Below, piece by piece: positions 42,089 through 51,627 of a stretch of 64,000 nucleotides of DNA (the stretch's first letter is position 1; each line of letters begins with the position of its first letter). Location of the stretch: NCBI RefSeq assembly GCF_011059105.1, contig NZ_JAALLS010000010.1:85404-149403 (forward strand). Reading direction: 5' to 3'. The translations under genes were made by a program, and so were the position numbers. The notes below the pieces were generated by a model. That model was given only the letters and a program-made list of their open reading frames with translations, made no database searches and was not told where the DNA came from. The stretch comes from Fodinibius halophilus (GTDB taxonomy: Bacteria > Bacteroidota > Rhodothermia > Balneolales > Balneolaceae).

Positions 42089-42699
42089 CCCCTTTGAGTA
42101 AATTCTTTAGGCGTTTCCGGTTCTAAGATCGTAACTTGAGTATGAAATTCTCCCTGCTCGCCAAAGGGGTCGATATCTTCTGAGAATCGGCTTATTTGGT
42201 TGACAAAGGCCTGGTTAAAAGGCTCTCCCACTCTGATTAACGATTGGTATTCCTCTTTAACAGCACTGATTTCAACCTTAACCGGTTTTAAAAGAAGAAC
42301 TGTTAAAAGTTCATTGATATCTTTTTTCCAGATGGGAAAGCGGCAGTTGTATCCCATCTTTTCGAAAACCTCCTCACGCCATTGACGGATATCATCCAGA
42401 TACCAATCACCGAAGATGAGATTTTCAATTGGTTCTTCAATGTTATTAAAGGTTTCTTGCAGTGATTCCAGATATTGTTCGTTAGAACAGTGGGAGGGCA
42501 GGGGTACAGTTATAAGTTCTAAGTCCAGTTTGTCAGCCTGGGCCTTTATAATATCCAATGATATGTTTTGATGCGGTACCGTATCATTAGATTTATTGAA
42601 GGTGGTAAGGAGAATGATCTTATTGTCGGGGTGTTCTTGTTGATAAAAGTGTAGGGCCAGGTAGGCATCTTTGCCCCCGCTCCAAAATAGAATATCCAT
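42082..42699 (-). CDS. PP-loop ATPase, diphthine-ammonia ligase-like
   Basis: A 205-residue adenine-nucleotide alpha-hydrolase. The PP-loop is FWSGGKDAYLALHF at residues 5-18; the mid-region FGDWYLDDIRQWREEVFEKMG matches the MJ0570/DPH6-like family. Eukaryotic DPH6 amidates diphthine, but bacteria lack that modification, so the substrate is open. The stop and last codons fall inside the palindrome 41988-42088, so its original C-terminus may differ. Confidence 0.8.
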   Translation of the reverse strand: MDILFWSGGKDAYLALHFYQQEHPDNKIILLTTFNKSNDTVPHQNISLDIIKAQADKLDLELITVPLPSHCSNEQYLESLQETFNNIEEPIENLIFGDWYLDDIRQWREEVFEKMGYNCRFPIWKKDINELLTVLLLKPVKVEISAVKEEYQSLIRVGEPFNQAFVNQISRFSEDIDPFGEQGEFHTQVTILEPETPKEFTQRGI

Positions 42700-43162
42700 A
42701 GCTATTGTAAAGTATTAGGTTGGTAGAACGGGGCACTGATCGCAATAAAAGAGGGCTTTGCAAAACCTTTGATTTCGTCATTCTGAGCTTGTCGAAGAAT
42801 CTCCAGTATCCATCTGCTGCCGTTGAAAGGGAGATCCTTCATTACATTCAGGATGACTGCCCGGTTTTGCAAAGGTCCCTAAAAATTAATGCCAGATCCA
42901 TTCTGTATTCTGATTTTTGAATTCCTATATTATGAGCTGGTTGATCATAAGTAAGATATTAAAATAAAGATACTGTGGGGCAATAGGAATTTGCGGTTTA
43001 ACCATTGTGATGAACTTTTCAGTAGGTTAAACGCTTCTCAGCTTAGTTAGGCACAGAAGTGATAGCGCTCTATATGAGCTTGAGTCTCGCACCTAATGCA
43101 ATGTTATGGCATTAGCCCTCAAAAAGAAATTGGTATTCAACAAAATTTAGTTATTCGATCTA
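42700..43162. other. 463-bp intergenic region with palindromic repeat and upstream hairpins
   Basis: It holds the palindromic element at 42752-42880, a smaller inverted repeat GCGGTTTAACC ... GGTTAAACGC near 42995-43035, and CTAATGC/GCATTAG (43093-43099, 43109-43115) about 45 bases before the dCTP deaminase start. No convincing gene is present; the short frame across the palindrome is coincidental. Confidence 0.6.
42752..42880. repeat. Palindromic intergenic repeat, copy B
   Basis: A 129-bp nested palindrome. Outer arms AGGGCTTTGCAAAACC (42752-42767) and the inverted GGTTTTGCAAAGGTCCCT (42863-42880) differ by a two-base gap. Inner arms begin GTCATTCTGAGC and reach GAAGAATCTCC on the left (42777-42804), and are complemented by the stretch from 42830 to 42857, which contains GAGATCCTTC and ends in CAGGATGAC. 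It belongs to the GTCATTCTGAG-type repeat dispersed in Bacteroidota. Confidence 0.8.
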
Positions 43163-44374
43163 ATGAGCAGTGATATAAAAAAGGTACATCTTCGCACAAA
43201 AGGAATATTACCCGTACAGAAGTTACGTATGTTGGCTGATGCCGGTATCATTTCACATGCCGAGGGGTACCCCTTGCAGGACGACCAGTTTCAACCGAAT
43301 TCTATTGATCTGCGGCTGGGAGAAAAAGCTATTCGCGTTAGGAGCAGCTTTCTGCCTGAAGATGAATCCGTAGATCAAAAGCTTGATAAGCTGAGGCAGT
43401 ACGATTTTTCTATCACTGAGGGTGCCATCCTGGAGCCCAACTGTGTATATATTATTCCATTACTCGAAGAGTTACACTTGCCGTCTCATATTTCTCCGCA
43501 AAAAACACTGTTTAATGGTACGAGTGATGGAGTTGATTACCAGATTATATCCGGTGAGCATCTGTCGGCTAAGGCCAATCCCAAAAGTACAACCGGACGT
43601 TTAGATGTGTTTACTCGGGTAATCACCGATTATTCTCACCGATTTGAAGAGATACAATCGGGCTATAAGGGGAGGTTATATCTTGAAGTGGTACCCAAAT
43701 CATTTCCTATAAAAGTTCAAACGGGCCATCGACTGAACCAGTTGCGCATCCGTCATGGGTATACCGTACTTTCCGATCAGGATATTCTTCGCACACACAG
43801 TTCCGATCCCATGTTATTTACTGAAGGAGGCGAACCTGTTGAAGTAGATGATTTAAAAGTCAATAATGGGCTCTTTTTAAGCGTCAATTTGCACGGTGAA
43901 GAAGGGCAGATTGTAGGATACAAAGCTAAGAAGCATCGCGATTATATTGATCTCGATAATATTAACTATTACGAGGTACCGGACTTTTGGGAGCCGATCT
44001 ACTCACAGCACGATGATCACTTGATTTTAGAGCCAGAGGCATTCTATATTTTTGCTTCCAAAGAGCGATGTCGCATTCCGGAATATCTGGCAGCAGAAAT
44101 GATTGCATATGATACCGGTTCCGGGGAACTTCGCACGCATTATGCCGGTTTCTTTGACAGTGGTTTTGGAGGACGAGTAGAAGATAAAGGAGCTCGTGCT
44201 GTACTTGAGGTCCGCTCTCACGATGTTCCCTTTTTGATTGAAGATGGGCAAACCTTCTGTAGTATGAAGTTCGAACCCAATACGGAGGTTCCGAAGTTTA
44301 TATATGGGGATGACATCAAAAGTAATTACCAAGGCCAGGAACTCCGATTAGGAAAACATTTTAAACAGAGCTAA
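43163..44374 (+). CDS. dcd: Long dCTP deaminase (two dUTPase-fold domains)
   Basis: A 403-residue 2'-deoxycytidine 5'-triphosphate deaminase, about twice the length of the single-domain DCD. The first half has FQPNSIDLRLGEKA and EPNCVYIIPL, the second a repeated fold with ILEPEAFYIFASKERCRIP and YAGFFDSGFGG, the position of the catalytic Glu-containing AGF segment in DCD. It converts dCTP to dUTP, which the Dut encoded at 55516 would cleave to dUMP for thymidylate synthesis. Whether both halves are active is not visible. The next gene starts 10 bases downstream. Confidence 0.88.
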   Translation: MSSDIKKVHLRTKGILPVQKLRMLADAGIISHAEGYPLQDDQFQPNSIDLRLGEKAIRVRSSFLPEDESVDQKLDKLRQYDFSITEGAILEPNCVYIIPLLEELHLPSHISPQKTLFNGTSDGVDYQIISGEHLSAKANPKSTTGRLDVFTRVITDYSHRFEEIQSGYKGRLYLEVVPKSFPIKVQTGHRLNQLRIRHGYTVLSDQDILRTHSSDPMLFTEGGEPVEVDDLKVNNGLFLSVNLHGEEGQIVGYKAKKHRDYIDLDNINYYEVPDFWEPIYSQHDDHLILEPEAFYIFASKERCRIPEYLAAEMIAYDTGSGELRTHYAGFFDSGFGGRVEDKGARAVLEVRSHDVPFLIEDGQTFCSMKFEPNTEVPKFIYGDDIKSNYQGQELRLGKHFKQS

Positions 44375-44384
44375 AAAAAGTATT

Positions 44385-44600
44385 ATGGCTCAAAATTTAG
44401 TTACAAAGTGCATCTGTCATGATCGCTCTTTTGAAGAGGTTAAAGATTATGCTGAAGAGCATGAGCTTTGCACGGTAAAAGAATTACGAGAACATGATTT
44501 CTGTAGTACCAGCTGTGGACTCTGCACTCCCTATATCGAAATAGTGCTTGAAACCGATCAAACCCAATTCACCCCCGGTGAACCTTACCGCAGAAAATAA
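44385..44600 (+). CDS. BFD-like [2Fe-2S]-binding small protein
   Basis: A 71-residue protein with four Cys arranged as CIC near residue 9 and CSTSCGLC near residues 45-52, around a helix (FEEVKDYAEEH). This is the layout of the bacterioferritin-associated ferredoxin-like cluster-binding domain. It would carry a [2Fe-2S] cluster and act as an electron carrier or partner; no bacterioferritin is nearby. It is 10 bases after the dCTP deaminase and 8 before rsmE, in one operon. Confidence 0.82.
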   Translation: MAQNLVTKCICHDRSFEEVKDYAEEHELCTVKELREHDFCSTSCGLCTPYIEIVLETDQTQFTPGEPYRRK

Positions 44601-44608
44601 GTATTTGA

Positions 44609-45304
44609 ATGAATATATACTATGCTCCTCCCTCGCAAATCAATAATGGATTTGCAGAGCTTTTAGATCAAGAAGCAAAGCATATCTCTAAAGTGATGCG
44701 TGCTCGAGAAGGGGACAGGCTCACTATTGTTGATGGACAAGGAGGGCGTTACCAGGGAAGTATTCTCATGATAACGAATGATGCTGTGCAAGTTAAGATC
44801 GATAAATCTGAAAATGTACCTCCGTCTGATCCCCGTCTTGTCTTGGGCATGGGCATCATAAAAAAGCGTGACCGCCTGGAGTTTGCGGTTGAAAAGGCAA
44901 TAGAGCTGGGCGTAAGTGAGATAGGGCTTTTTCGCAGTGAGCGAACCATCAAAAAGAATGTACGCATGGATCGCCTGGAATCTATTGCTGTTTCGGCCAT
45001 GAAGCAGAGCCTGCAGGTCTGGCTTCCTACCATAACAATGTATCACACTCTGGATGACTTTTTAGCCTCTTATACGCAGGCTGAGTGGTTAGTGGCACAT
45101 GAAAAAGTGGAGAAACAGGATCACAGTTTTACTGATACCGACAGTGATACGGTCTTACTGCTGGTAGGACCAGAGGGAGGATTTTCGCCTTCAGAAATTG
45201 ATAAATTAACTGATGGTGGTGCTACTACCGTATCATTGGGAGAGAACCGACTGCGAACGGAAACAGCGGTCACTGCTTTTCTTAGCCAATTTCTTATCCA
45301 ATAA
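44609..45304 (+). CDS. rsmE: 16S rRNA m3U1498 methyltransferase
   Basis: A 231-residue SPOUT methyltransferase that methylates N3 of U1498 in 16S rRNA with SAM. It has an N-terminal PUA-like domain (HISKVMRAREGDRLTIVDGQGG) and the C-terminal knot motif LLVGPEGGFSPSEIDKL followed by SLGENRLRTETA, the RsmE signature. Length is normal. It is the last gene before a strong bidirectional terminator. Confidence 0.96.
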   Translation: MNIYYAPPSQINNGFAELLDQEAKHISKVMRAREGDRLTIVDGQGGRYQGSILMITNDAVQVKIDKSENVPPSDPRLVLGMGIIKKRDRLEFAVEKAIELGVSEIGLFRSERTIKKNVRMDRLESIAVSAMKQSLQVWLPTITMYHTLDDFLASYTQAEWLVAHEKVEKQDHSFTDTDSDTVLLLVGPEGGFSPSEIDKLTDGGATTVSLGENRLRTETAVTAFLSQFLIQ

Positions 45305-45336
45305 AAAAGCCCGACTCGCTAAAGCCGGGCTTTTTT
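45303..45336. terminator. Bidirectional intrinsic terminator
   Basis: AAAAAAGCCCG (45303-45313) pairs with CGGGCTTTTTT (45326-45336), with a 12-base loop; T runs follow on both strands. It serves rsmE (+) and the processing protease (-). Confidence 0.93.
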
Positions 45337-45357
45337 CTGTACTAAATATTCTGCTAG

Positions 45358-47241
45358 TTATTTATTGTTGGGGACTTTAGTATGAGTAGCTGCGTAGTCC
45401 TTTAGTTTTGCTACTTCATCCCACATCCTCATTGCCGCATCAATGGTGTTATCAAAAACGTTATTTAAAACAGGATAATAAGATTTTAGACCCCAAACCT
45501 GTTTGGCAAGTTGCGCCTTCAGCACTCCAAGAGGCATCCATTCAATTTCTTCAAAGTGTCCCTCTGGAATAAAGAGCGTATCAGATTTAAACTCCGGTGT
45601 GGAAAGGGTATCAGATACAACCATATTTTTTGCTTGAAGGCGGGAAAATAATTCATCCTTATTTTCTTGAGTCCATTCAAACTCAGTACGAAATTTTTTG
45701 AAATTATCTTCCCATTTTTGACGAAACTCTTTCCCGTTTTTATCAAGGTAATCGCGAACAAAATTTAATCCCACCTGGTTTCTTCGCATAAAGTTAGTAA
45801 CGATAGCGTTGGAGGTATCTTCCTGTACGATGTGATCAGGCACGATACCGCCACCACCATAGACGGTACGGCCGGCATCTGTTTTATATTTTAAAGAATC
45901 GGGCACATGAGAAATAAATTCTGTCGCATCGTCTTTGGCATCTTGGCCGCGTTGATAAATTTCGTAGGCATATTTCTGACCTCCTTTTTTAGAATAGGGC
46001 TTTTGGATCAGGCGGCCCGAAGGGGTATAGTACTTAGAAATAGTTACCCGAATTTTACTGTCATCAACGAGCTCGTATTGCTGCTGTACGAGTCCTTTAC
46101 CAAAAGTACGTTGACCAACAATCCAGCCGCGGTCATGATCTTGAATAGCACCACTTACAATTTCACTTGCTGATGCAGATCCTTCATTAACCAAGACAAT
46201 GACCGGGGTATCTTTGAATTTTCCATTCCGGCGCGAATGGTACGAGCTTGTAAAACGTGTGTGTCGACTTTTGGTAGAAACAATTTTGGTTCCACGGGGG
46301 AAAAACTCTTCTGAAATAGCAATTGCCTGGTGTAAGTATCCACCCGGGTTACCTTGCAGATCCAGAACTAATCTTTCCATTCCTTCTTTCTTCAGCTCTT
46401 TCATGGCCGTCATGAACTCTTCGTGCGTAGTTTGCACAAACTTATCCAGTTTGATGTAGCCGGTCTTATCATCCAGCATATAAGAGGCCCCGAGAGAGTA
46501 CAAGGGGATATCATCACGGGTAATGGTAAAGTCTAATGGTTCCTTAACATGTGGTCGTTTTATGGTTACATCAACTTCGGAATCTTTAGGTCCTCGTAAG
46601 GCATTTCGCACATCATTGTTATTAAAACCGACAGCACTACTGTCACCGATCGCAATAATACGGTCGCCGGAACGGATACCGAGTTGGTCGCTTGGCCCCC
46701 CGGAGATTGCAGTAATGACGGTGATAGTGTCTTGGATAACTTGAAACTGAATGCCTACTCCCTGGAATTTTCCGGCAAACTCTTCGTCTTGGTATTTTCC
46801 TACCTTAGGAGGGATATAGACAGAGTGCGGATCCAGACCTTTAAACATGCCTTTCAGTGCATCCTCAGTACGTTCGTCCATATCTTCATCCGGGAAGTTA
46901 CTGGACATATATAAGTACGCTTCTTCAAACTTTTTCACTGATTCGCCAAAGTCATCAACAGGAGTACCCTCAAAGGTAGTATCAATGGGGGTGTCTTTGA
47001 TTTCGGCTGTTGTATCAGAGAGGTTAGAAACCAAGCCCTGAATACTTTTTTTATAGATTGCTGATATGTTTACCTCATCTACATAGTTATCCAGAATACG
47101 ACGTTGTGTCTGAATGTATTTCTTTAGGTTTTTCTGGTCGTCGTTGTCGCTTTGTACGACATTTTCGACCCCTGCTAACCAAAAGAAAGAGAGGACAATG
47201 AGAATTGCCAGGTTGGGAGCTAAAAACTTTTTTACGCTCAT
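45358..47241 (-). CDS. C-terminal processing peptidase, S41 family
   Basis: A 627-residue exported protease with an N-terminal anchor (residues 8-24), a PDZ domain at about 155-245 (GVGIQFQVIQDTITVI; GIRSGDRIIAIGD), and the S41 core: DLQGNPGGYLHQA and NEGSASASEIVSGAI, with Ser357 and Lys382 (RTFGKGLVQQ) as the likely dyad at the 25-residue spacing of Prc. A 200-residue C-terminal region of unclear role follows. It trims C-termini of periplasmic or outer-membrane proteins. Confidence 0.93.
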   Translation of the reverse strand: MSVKKFLAPNLAILIVLSFFWLAGVENVVQSDNDDQKNLKKYIQTQRRILDNYVDEVNISAIYKKSIQGLVSNLSDTTAEIKDTPIDTTFEGTPVDDFGESVKKFEEAYLYMSSNFPDEDMDERTEDALKGMFKGLDPHSVYIPPKVGKYQDEEFAGKFQGVGIQFQVIQDTITVITAISGGPSDQLGIRSGDRIIAIGDSSAVGFNNNDVRNALRGPKDSEVDVTIKRPHVKEPLDFTITRDDIPLYSLGASYMLDDKTGYIKLDKFVQTTHEEFMTAMKELKKEGMERLVLDLQGNPGGYLHQAIAISEEFFPRGTKIVSTKSRHTRFTSSYHSRRNGKFKDTPVIVLVNEGSASASEIVSGAIQDHDRGWIVGQRTFGKGLVQQQYELVDDSKIRVTISKYYTPSGRLIQKPYSKKGGQKYAYEIYQRGQDAKDDATEFISHVPDSLKYKTDAGRTVYGGGGIVPDHIVQEDTSNAIVTNFMRRNQVGLNFVRDYLDKNGKEFRQKWEDNFKKFRTEFEWTQENKDELFSRLQAKNMVVSDTLSTPEFKSDTLFIPEGHFEEIEWMPLGVLKAQLAKQVWGLKSYYPVLNNVFDNTIDAAMRMWDEVAKLKDYAATHTKVPNNK

Positions 47242-47374
47242 AGTATTCAGTACTTGGTTTTTTCGATCTTTATTCCAAAACGTTTAAAACGCGGATAAAT
47301 TATTCAATCATCCAATTAGTTTAAATTTGCTACAATCCAGTTACATTTGCAATAAAAGTGTTGGCCCCCTTGTA

Positions 47375-48808
47375 TTACAGGATGTAATGGCTTAAATCCT
47401 TATCTTTAACAAGGTCATCGAGCTGTTTGTTCACATAATCTTGATCAATTGTGATATCACCGGTGTTTATATCGTCCGGGATGGCAAACAGCAGTTCATC
47501 AAGCAATGAAGATAAGATAGTATGGAGACGTCGAGCTCCGATATTTTCAACTCGCTCATTTACCTGGGCTGCAATAGCAGCAACTTCTTTAAGGGCGCCG
47601 TCGGTAAATTCAACATCAACATTTTCGGACTTCAGCATTGCCTGATATTGCTTCGTTAACGCATTTTTAGGCTGCGTAAGAATGTCGAAGAAATCCTGTT
47701 CGGTAAGTGAGTTAAGTTCTACCCGAATTGGGAAACGACCCTGCAGTTCGGGGATAAGATCCGAAGGTTTGGAGACATGGAAAGCACCCGAGCCAACAAA
47801 CAGTATATGATCGGTCTTTACCATGCCGTGCTTGGTAGAGATGTTACTGCCTTCTACAATAGGAAGCATATCGCGTTGTACACCTTGGCGACTCACATCA
47901 GGTCCGCCTCCGCCTTTATTCCCATCTCCGGAAGATTCGGCGACCTTGTCAATTTCATCAATAAAAACGATGCCCTGTTTCTGTACGCGTTCCATTGCTT
48001 CTTGAACAGCTGATTCATGATCAATAAGCTTTTCCGATTCCTCGTCGAGCAGCAGTTCGCGCGCTTCTTCAATGGTAACCTTGCGTTTGGTCGTTTGGTT
48101 GCCGCCCATTTGTCCGAGCATATCTTGCAGGTTGATCCCCATCTCTTCCATACCGCCCTGGGGGCCAAAGACCTGCATCATAGGCGATTTGCTGGATTTT
48201 TGGACTTCAATTTCAATCTCTCTGTCGTCGAGCTCTCCGTTTTGGAGTTTCTCCCGAAACTTTTCGCGGGTACGTTCATTGAGCTCTTGGTCAGAGGCTT
48301 GATCAGCGTTAAAGTTATCATCGCCAGATTGGAAGCCGGGAGCGTTGACGTCACCGCCTTTTTTAACAGGAGGGATCAGAATATCCAGGATGCGATCTTC
48401 AACGATCTCTTTTGCTTCTTCTTTAACGCGTTCCTGCATTTCCGTTTTTACCATATTGATGGAAATATCGGTAAGGTCGCGAATCATCGATTCTACATCA
48501 CGTCCTACGTATCCTACTTCGGTAAACTTACTGGCTTCTACCTTGATAAAGGGGGCATCAGCAAGCTTGGCGAGGCGTCGGGCAATTTCGGTTTTACCTA
48601 CGCCGGTAGGCCCGATAAGCAGGATGTTATTGGGCAGAATTTCATCACGGATCTCTTTATCAGCGTTCATTCTTCGCCAGCGGTTTCTTAAGGCAATAGC
48701 CACAGAACGCTTGGCTTCATCTTGTCCGACGATATATTTATTCAGTTCCGCAACAACCTGTCGCGGCGTCAAATTCTTCTGTTGTACTTCCTTTTGTAAC
48801 GTGCTCAT
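47375..48808 (-). CDS. hslU: ATP-dependent protease ATPase subunit HslU
   Basis: A 477-residue AAA+ unfoldase of the HslVU protease. N-terminal LTPRQVVAELNKYIVGQDEAKR, Walker A GPTGVGKTEIARR, Walker B VFIDEIDK, an I-domain in between, and the C-terminal arm ending LSHYIL, which docks into HslV. The ATG at 48808 overlaps the hslV stop (ATGA); the TTG one codon upstream is not needed. Confidence 0.97.
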   Translation of the reverse strand: MSTLQKEVQQKNLTPRQVVAELNKYIVGQDEAKRSVAIALRNRWRRMNADKEIRDEILPNNILLIGPTGVGKTEIARRLAKLADAPFIKVEASKFTEVGYVGRDVESMIRDLTDISINMVKTEMQERVKEEAKEIVEDRILDILIPPVKKGGDVNAPGFQSGDDNFNADQASDQELNERTREKFREKLQNGELDDREIEIEVQKSSKSPMMQVFGPQGGMEEMGINLQDMLGQMGGNQTTKRKVTIEEARELLLDEESEKLIDHESAVQEAMERVQKQGIVFIDEIDKVAESSGDGNKGGGGPDVSRQGVQRDMLPIVEGSNISTKHGMVKTDHILFVGSGAFHVSKPSDLIPELQGRFPIRVELNSLTEQDFFDILTQPKNALTKQYQAMLKSENVDVEFTDGALKEVAAIAAQVNERVENIGARRLHTILSSLLDELLFAIPDDINTGDITIDQDYVNKQLDDLVKDKDLSHYIL

Positions 48809-49356
48809 CAATCTTCGAGTTCTAAGATACTTAAATTATGATTCGTGTAGATGCAGATATCAGCGGCGATATCGAGCGATTGTTGTACAATTTCTCGAGC
48901 CGAGAGGTCCGGGGCGCTTTCTTTGAGTGCTCGTGCAGCGGCAAGGGCAAAAGATCCCCCGCTGCCGATAGCTAATATTTGATCATCGGGTTCAATAACA
49001 TCGCCCTGACCAGAAATAAGCAGCGCCTGGTCTTTGCTCATAACCACTAACAGGGCCTCAAGTTTGCGAAGAAACTTATCGCTTCGCCATTCTTTGGCCA
49101 TCTCCACTGCTGCTCGTTTTAGATTGCCATTATACTGCTTCAGTTTTTCTTCATATTTTTCAAAAAGAGTAAAAGCATCGGCGGTAGAACCGGCAAAGCC
49201 GGCTGCAATCTTTCCTTCATAAAGTCTGCGAACTTTATTTACCGTTGCCTTCATAACGGTATTTTCCATTGTGGCTTGTCCATCGCCGCCCAGGGCTGCT
49301 TCACCATTGTGGATAATACCGAGTACAGTTGTTGCTTTTAAATCAGGTAAACTCAT
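48808..49356 (-). CDS. hslV: ATP-dependent protease subunit HslV
   Basis: A 182-residue peptidase of the proteasome-beta type. The N-terminal propeptide MSLPDLKA precedes Thr9-Thr10 (TTVLGI), the nucleophile after processing; the conserved GSGG ([15 protein letters not shown]) follows at about 130. It forms hexamer rings with HslU, encoded immediately downstream with a 4-base overlap, giving coupled synthesis. Confidence 0.97.
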   Translation of the reverse strand: MSLPDLKATTVLGIIHNGEAALGGDGQATMENTVMKATVNKVRRLYEGKIAAGFAGSTADAFTLFEKYEEKLKQYNGNLKRAAVEMAKEWRSDKFLRKLEALLVVMSKDQALLISGQGDVIEPDDQILAIGSGGSFALAAARALKESAPDLSAREIVQQSLDIAADICIYTNHNLSILELED

Positions 49357-49413
49357 ATGCTATAATGATGTTCAGAATTTGTGGGATAGTTCAACGAAAA
49401 AAGGGCCCTCGAA

Positions 49414-51147
49414 TTATTTGTAATATTTTGATTTCGAATCGCCCTTAGAACGAGTAGGACGCGGCTTACGATCGTCACCACCGCGTGGGGGACGTTCATC
49501 TTTTTCGTAAATATCGAGATCTTCTTCTGAAACCTCTTCCTTACTTTCACTTTCAATCAGAGTTTCAACATCTTTTTCTTGCATCACAACATCAGTAATG
49601 TCAATATCTGAGCCTGCAATAGTAGCCTTGTATTCATTTAGAGAAACAGTTTCATCTCCCACAAATGTGATCTTCAACCAGTAGCGCCACATCCATTTTC
49701 GTCGAATACTCAGGAAGCCTTTTTCAAGATACGCTTTCAAGTAAGGATTGATGTAAATATCTACGGCGCGGTAATCAGTAGTTGTACGGAATTTGCTGAG
49801 CCATGCATCGAGGTCGGCAATAACCGTATTTTTGGTGACAACATTTCCTGATCCACCGCAAGTGGGGCATACTTTGGAAACTGAGTTTACTACACTTGGT
49901 CGGATACGCTGACGCGTAATCTGAACCAGCCCAAAATCACTCATGCCAATAACATTTGTTTTGGCCGGATCTTTTTTGAACTCTTTTTTGAGTTCGTCGT
50001 AGATTTTTTTGCGATTTTTGCTTTTACGAAGATCAATAAAGTCAACAACAATAATACCGCCGATATCACGCAGGCGAAGTTGCTTGGCTACTTCGCGGGC
50101 CGCTTCGAGGTTTGTTTTAAGAGAGTTGTCTTCTTGTTTCTCTTTGGCAGCATAGGGGCCGGAGTTTACATCGACCACATACATTGCTTCGGTCTGCTCA
50201 AAGATAAGATACCCACCGGATGGCATACGTACCCGGGGACTAAAAATAGAGTCTACATCTTTGGCTACTTTCATAAAGTCAAAGATATGTTCTCGTCCCT
50301 TGTAGAGTTCCACATTGGGAATCATCTGAGGGGCAACCTGGCTGACGTATGATTTTATTTTATCATGCATCTCAGGGTCATCAACCAGTACACGATCGTA
50401 TTGTTTGGCAAAAAGATCGCGCACGAGACTCTCGGTCATATCCAGATCTTTGTAGAGCAGGGCAGGAGGTTCCGCCGTCTCAAGTCGTTCCAGGATACGC
50501 TCCCATTTTTTGAGTACATCCCGCATATCATCTTCGATAGCCTGTTCATCTTTCCCTTTGGCCACGGTTCGGATGATTACGCCAAAGCCCTCTGGTACCA
50601 TTGAGCCAACGATACCTTTCAGGCGACGCCGCTCTTTATAGTTATTTATCTTGCGGGATACGGCAATATATTCACCCATGGGGATAAGAACGAGAAAGCG
50701 CCCCGCTACGGTGATATCAGTAGAGATACGCGGTCCCTTAGAACCAATAGGTTCTTTGACGATCTGAACCATCAGCTTTTGACCGGGCTGTAATATCTTG
50801 CCCGCCCAGTTCTGCTTTTCGTAGTTCGAGATCTGGTCGAAATTCGTCTTTTTTAGCTTCTTCTGTACTTTAGGACGTATAGCATTGCGCCCGTTGAGCA
50901 TCTGAACATATTCCTTCAGATGGTCACCGGCATCAGAAAAGTGTAAAAAGGCATCTTTGGGGGTCCCCATATCAATAAAGGCCGCCCGGATACCACTCAT
51001 TACTTTATGAACACGTGCTACATATATGTTGCCTACGGTACGCTGATTCTCATCAGATTCTATAAAAAGCTGGGCAAGTTCGCCATTTTCTAGCAACGCT
51101 ATACGCGTCTGCTTGCCCGAAGCGTGAATTATAATTTGGTTTTTCAT
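49414..51147 (-). CDS. rng: Ribonuclease E/G family endoribonuclease
   Basis: A 577-residue RNase G-type enzyme. An S1 domain (about 38-125) contains the family insert, GNIYVARVHKVMSGIRAAFIDMG and ILQPGQKLMVQIVKEP. The catalytic core has FEQTEAMYVVDVNSG with the first metal Asp, GGIIVVDFIDL with the second, and the zinc-link CPTCGGSG. A C-terminal tail of about 90 charged residues extends beyond the core. It processes 16S/5S rRNA precursors and degrades mRNA. It is preceded by a long non-coding stretch (51148-51627). Confidence 0.95.
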   Translation of the reverse strand: MKNQIIIHASGKQTRIALLENGELAQLFIESDENQRTVGNIYVARVHKVMSGIRAAFIDMGTPKDAFLHFSDAGDHLKEYVQMLNGRNAIRPKVQKKLKKTNFDQISNYEKQNWAGKILQPGQKLMVQIVKEPIGSKGPRISTDITVAGRFLVLIPMGEYIAVSRKINNYKERRRLKGIVGSMVPEGFGVIIRTVAKGKDEQAIEDDMRDVLKKWERILERLETAEPPALLYKDLDMTESLVRDLFAKQYDRVLVDDPEMHDKIKSYVSQVAPQMIPNVELYKGREHIFDFMKVAKDVDSIFSPRVRMPSGGYLIFEQTEAMYVVDVNSGPYAAKEKQEDNSLKTNLEAAREVAKQLRLRDIGGIIVVDFIDLRKSKNRKKIYDELKKEFKKDPAKTNVIGMSDFGLVQITRQRIRPSVVNSVSKVCPTCGGSGNVVTKNTVIADLDAWLSKFRTTTDYRAVDIYINPYLKAYLEKGFLSIRRKWMWRYWLKITFVGDETVSLNEYKATIAGSDIDITDVVMQEKDVETLIESESKEEVSEEDLDIYEKDERPPRGGDDRKPRPTRSKGDSKSKYYK

Positions 51148-51627
51148 TGAAATATTCCTTCACGCGGATGCTGTCCTCCGGACTTTTAATCCTTATCAAA
51201 AAAGATTCAAAAGAAATCATTGTAGATAATGCAATCCTAAAAACTGTTCGTCTTAGCGGAGGTGCAGCAACCGCTATATTAAAATTCCTGTTAGGATAAA
51301 AATTTGGTTGTAAAAGTCGATAGTATTCAGATTGCGGCTCTTGCAGGATATGATCACAAGAGTACAGCGAGGTCATAACGTTCGCTGATCTATGTAAAGA
51401 GATGTACAAATGCTTTATAAAAGCGAAAAAAATTGGTAATAATGATTGTGCTTTCTTCAGTTTCTGCAAAAAAGTGAACCTAAATAGCTTTAAATACCTC
51501 TGAATACCATTTGTGAGTATCACACTAATATACAAGTAGTTTTGCTATTATGTAAGCAGAAAAATAGGAGTTGTAAATATGTATCCTCTTCATTCACTAT
51601 CTGGAAAACGGCTAGTGGTTTTATTGC
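51148..51627. other. 480-bp region upstream of rng, probable long leader
   Basis: No supported gene. The - strand part next to rng has two small hairpins (TAGCGG/CCGCTA, 51254-51276; GTCC/GGAC, 51173-51183), and a ribosome-binding site lies close to the ATG. A long 5' leader is reminiscent of the autoregulated RNase E leader of enterobacteria, but no shared structure is evident. A 24-codon + strand frame with a good AGGAG lies at 51579-51653 and overlaps the murA 3' end. Confidence 0.5.

Noticed and set aside
48017..48691. 224-codon + strand frame opposite hslU
   Set aside because: Antisense to an unmistakable HslU; product has no recognisable feature.
48345..48926. 193-codon + strand frame opposite hslU and hslV
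   Set aside because: Antisense shadow, Ser/Arg-rich as expected of a complementary reading.
51053..51535. 160-codon frame overlapping the rng start
   Set aside because: It overlaps the first 95 bases of rng in another frame and has no coding signature.
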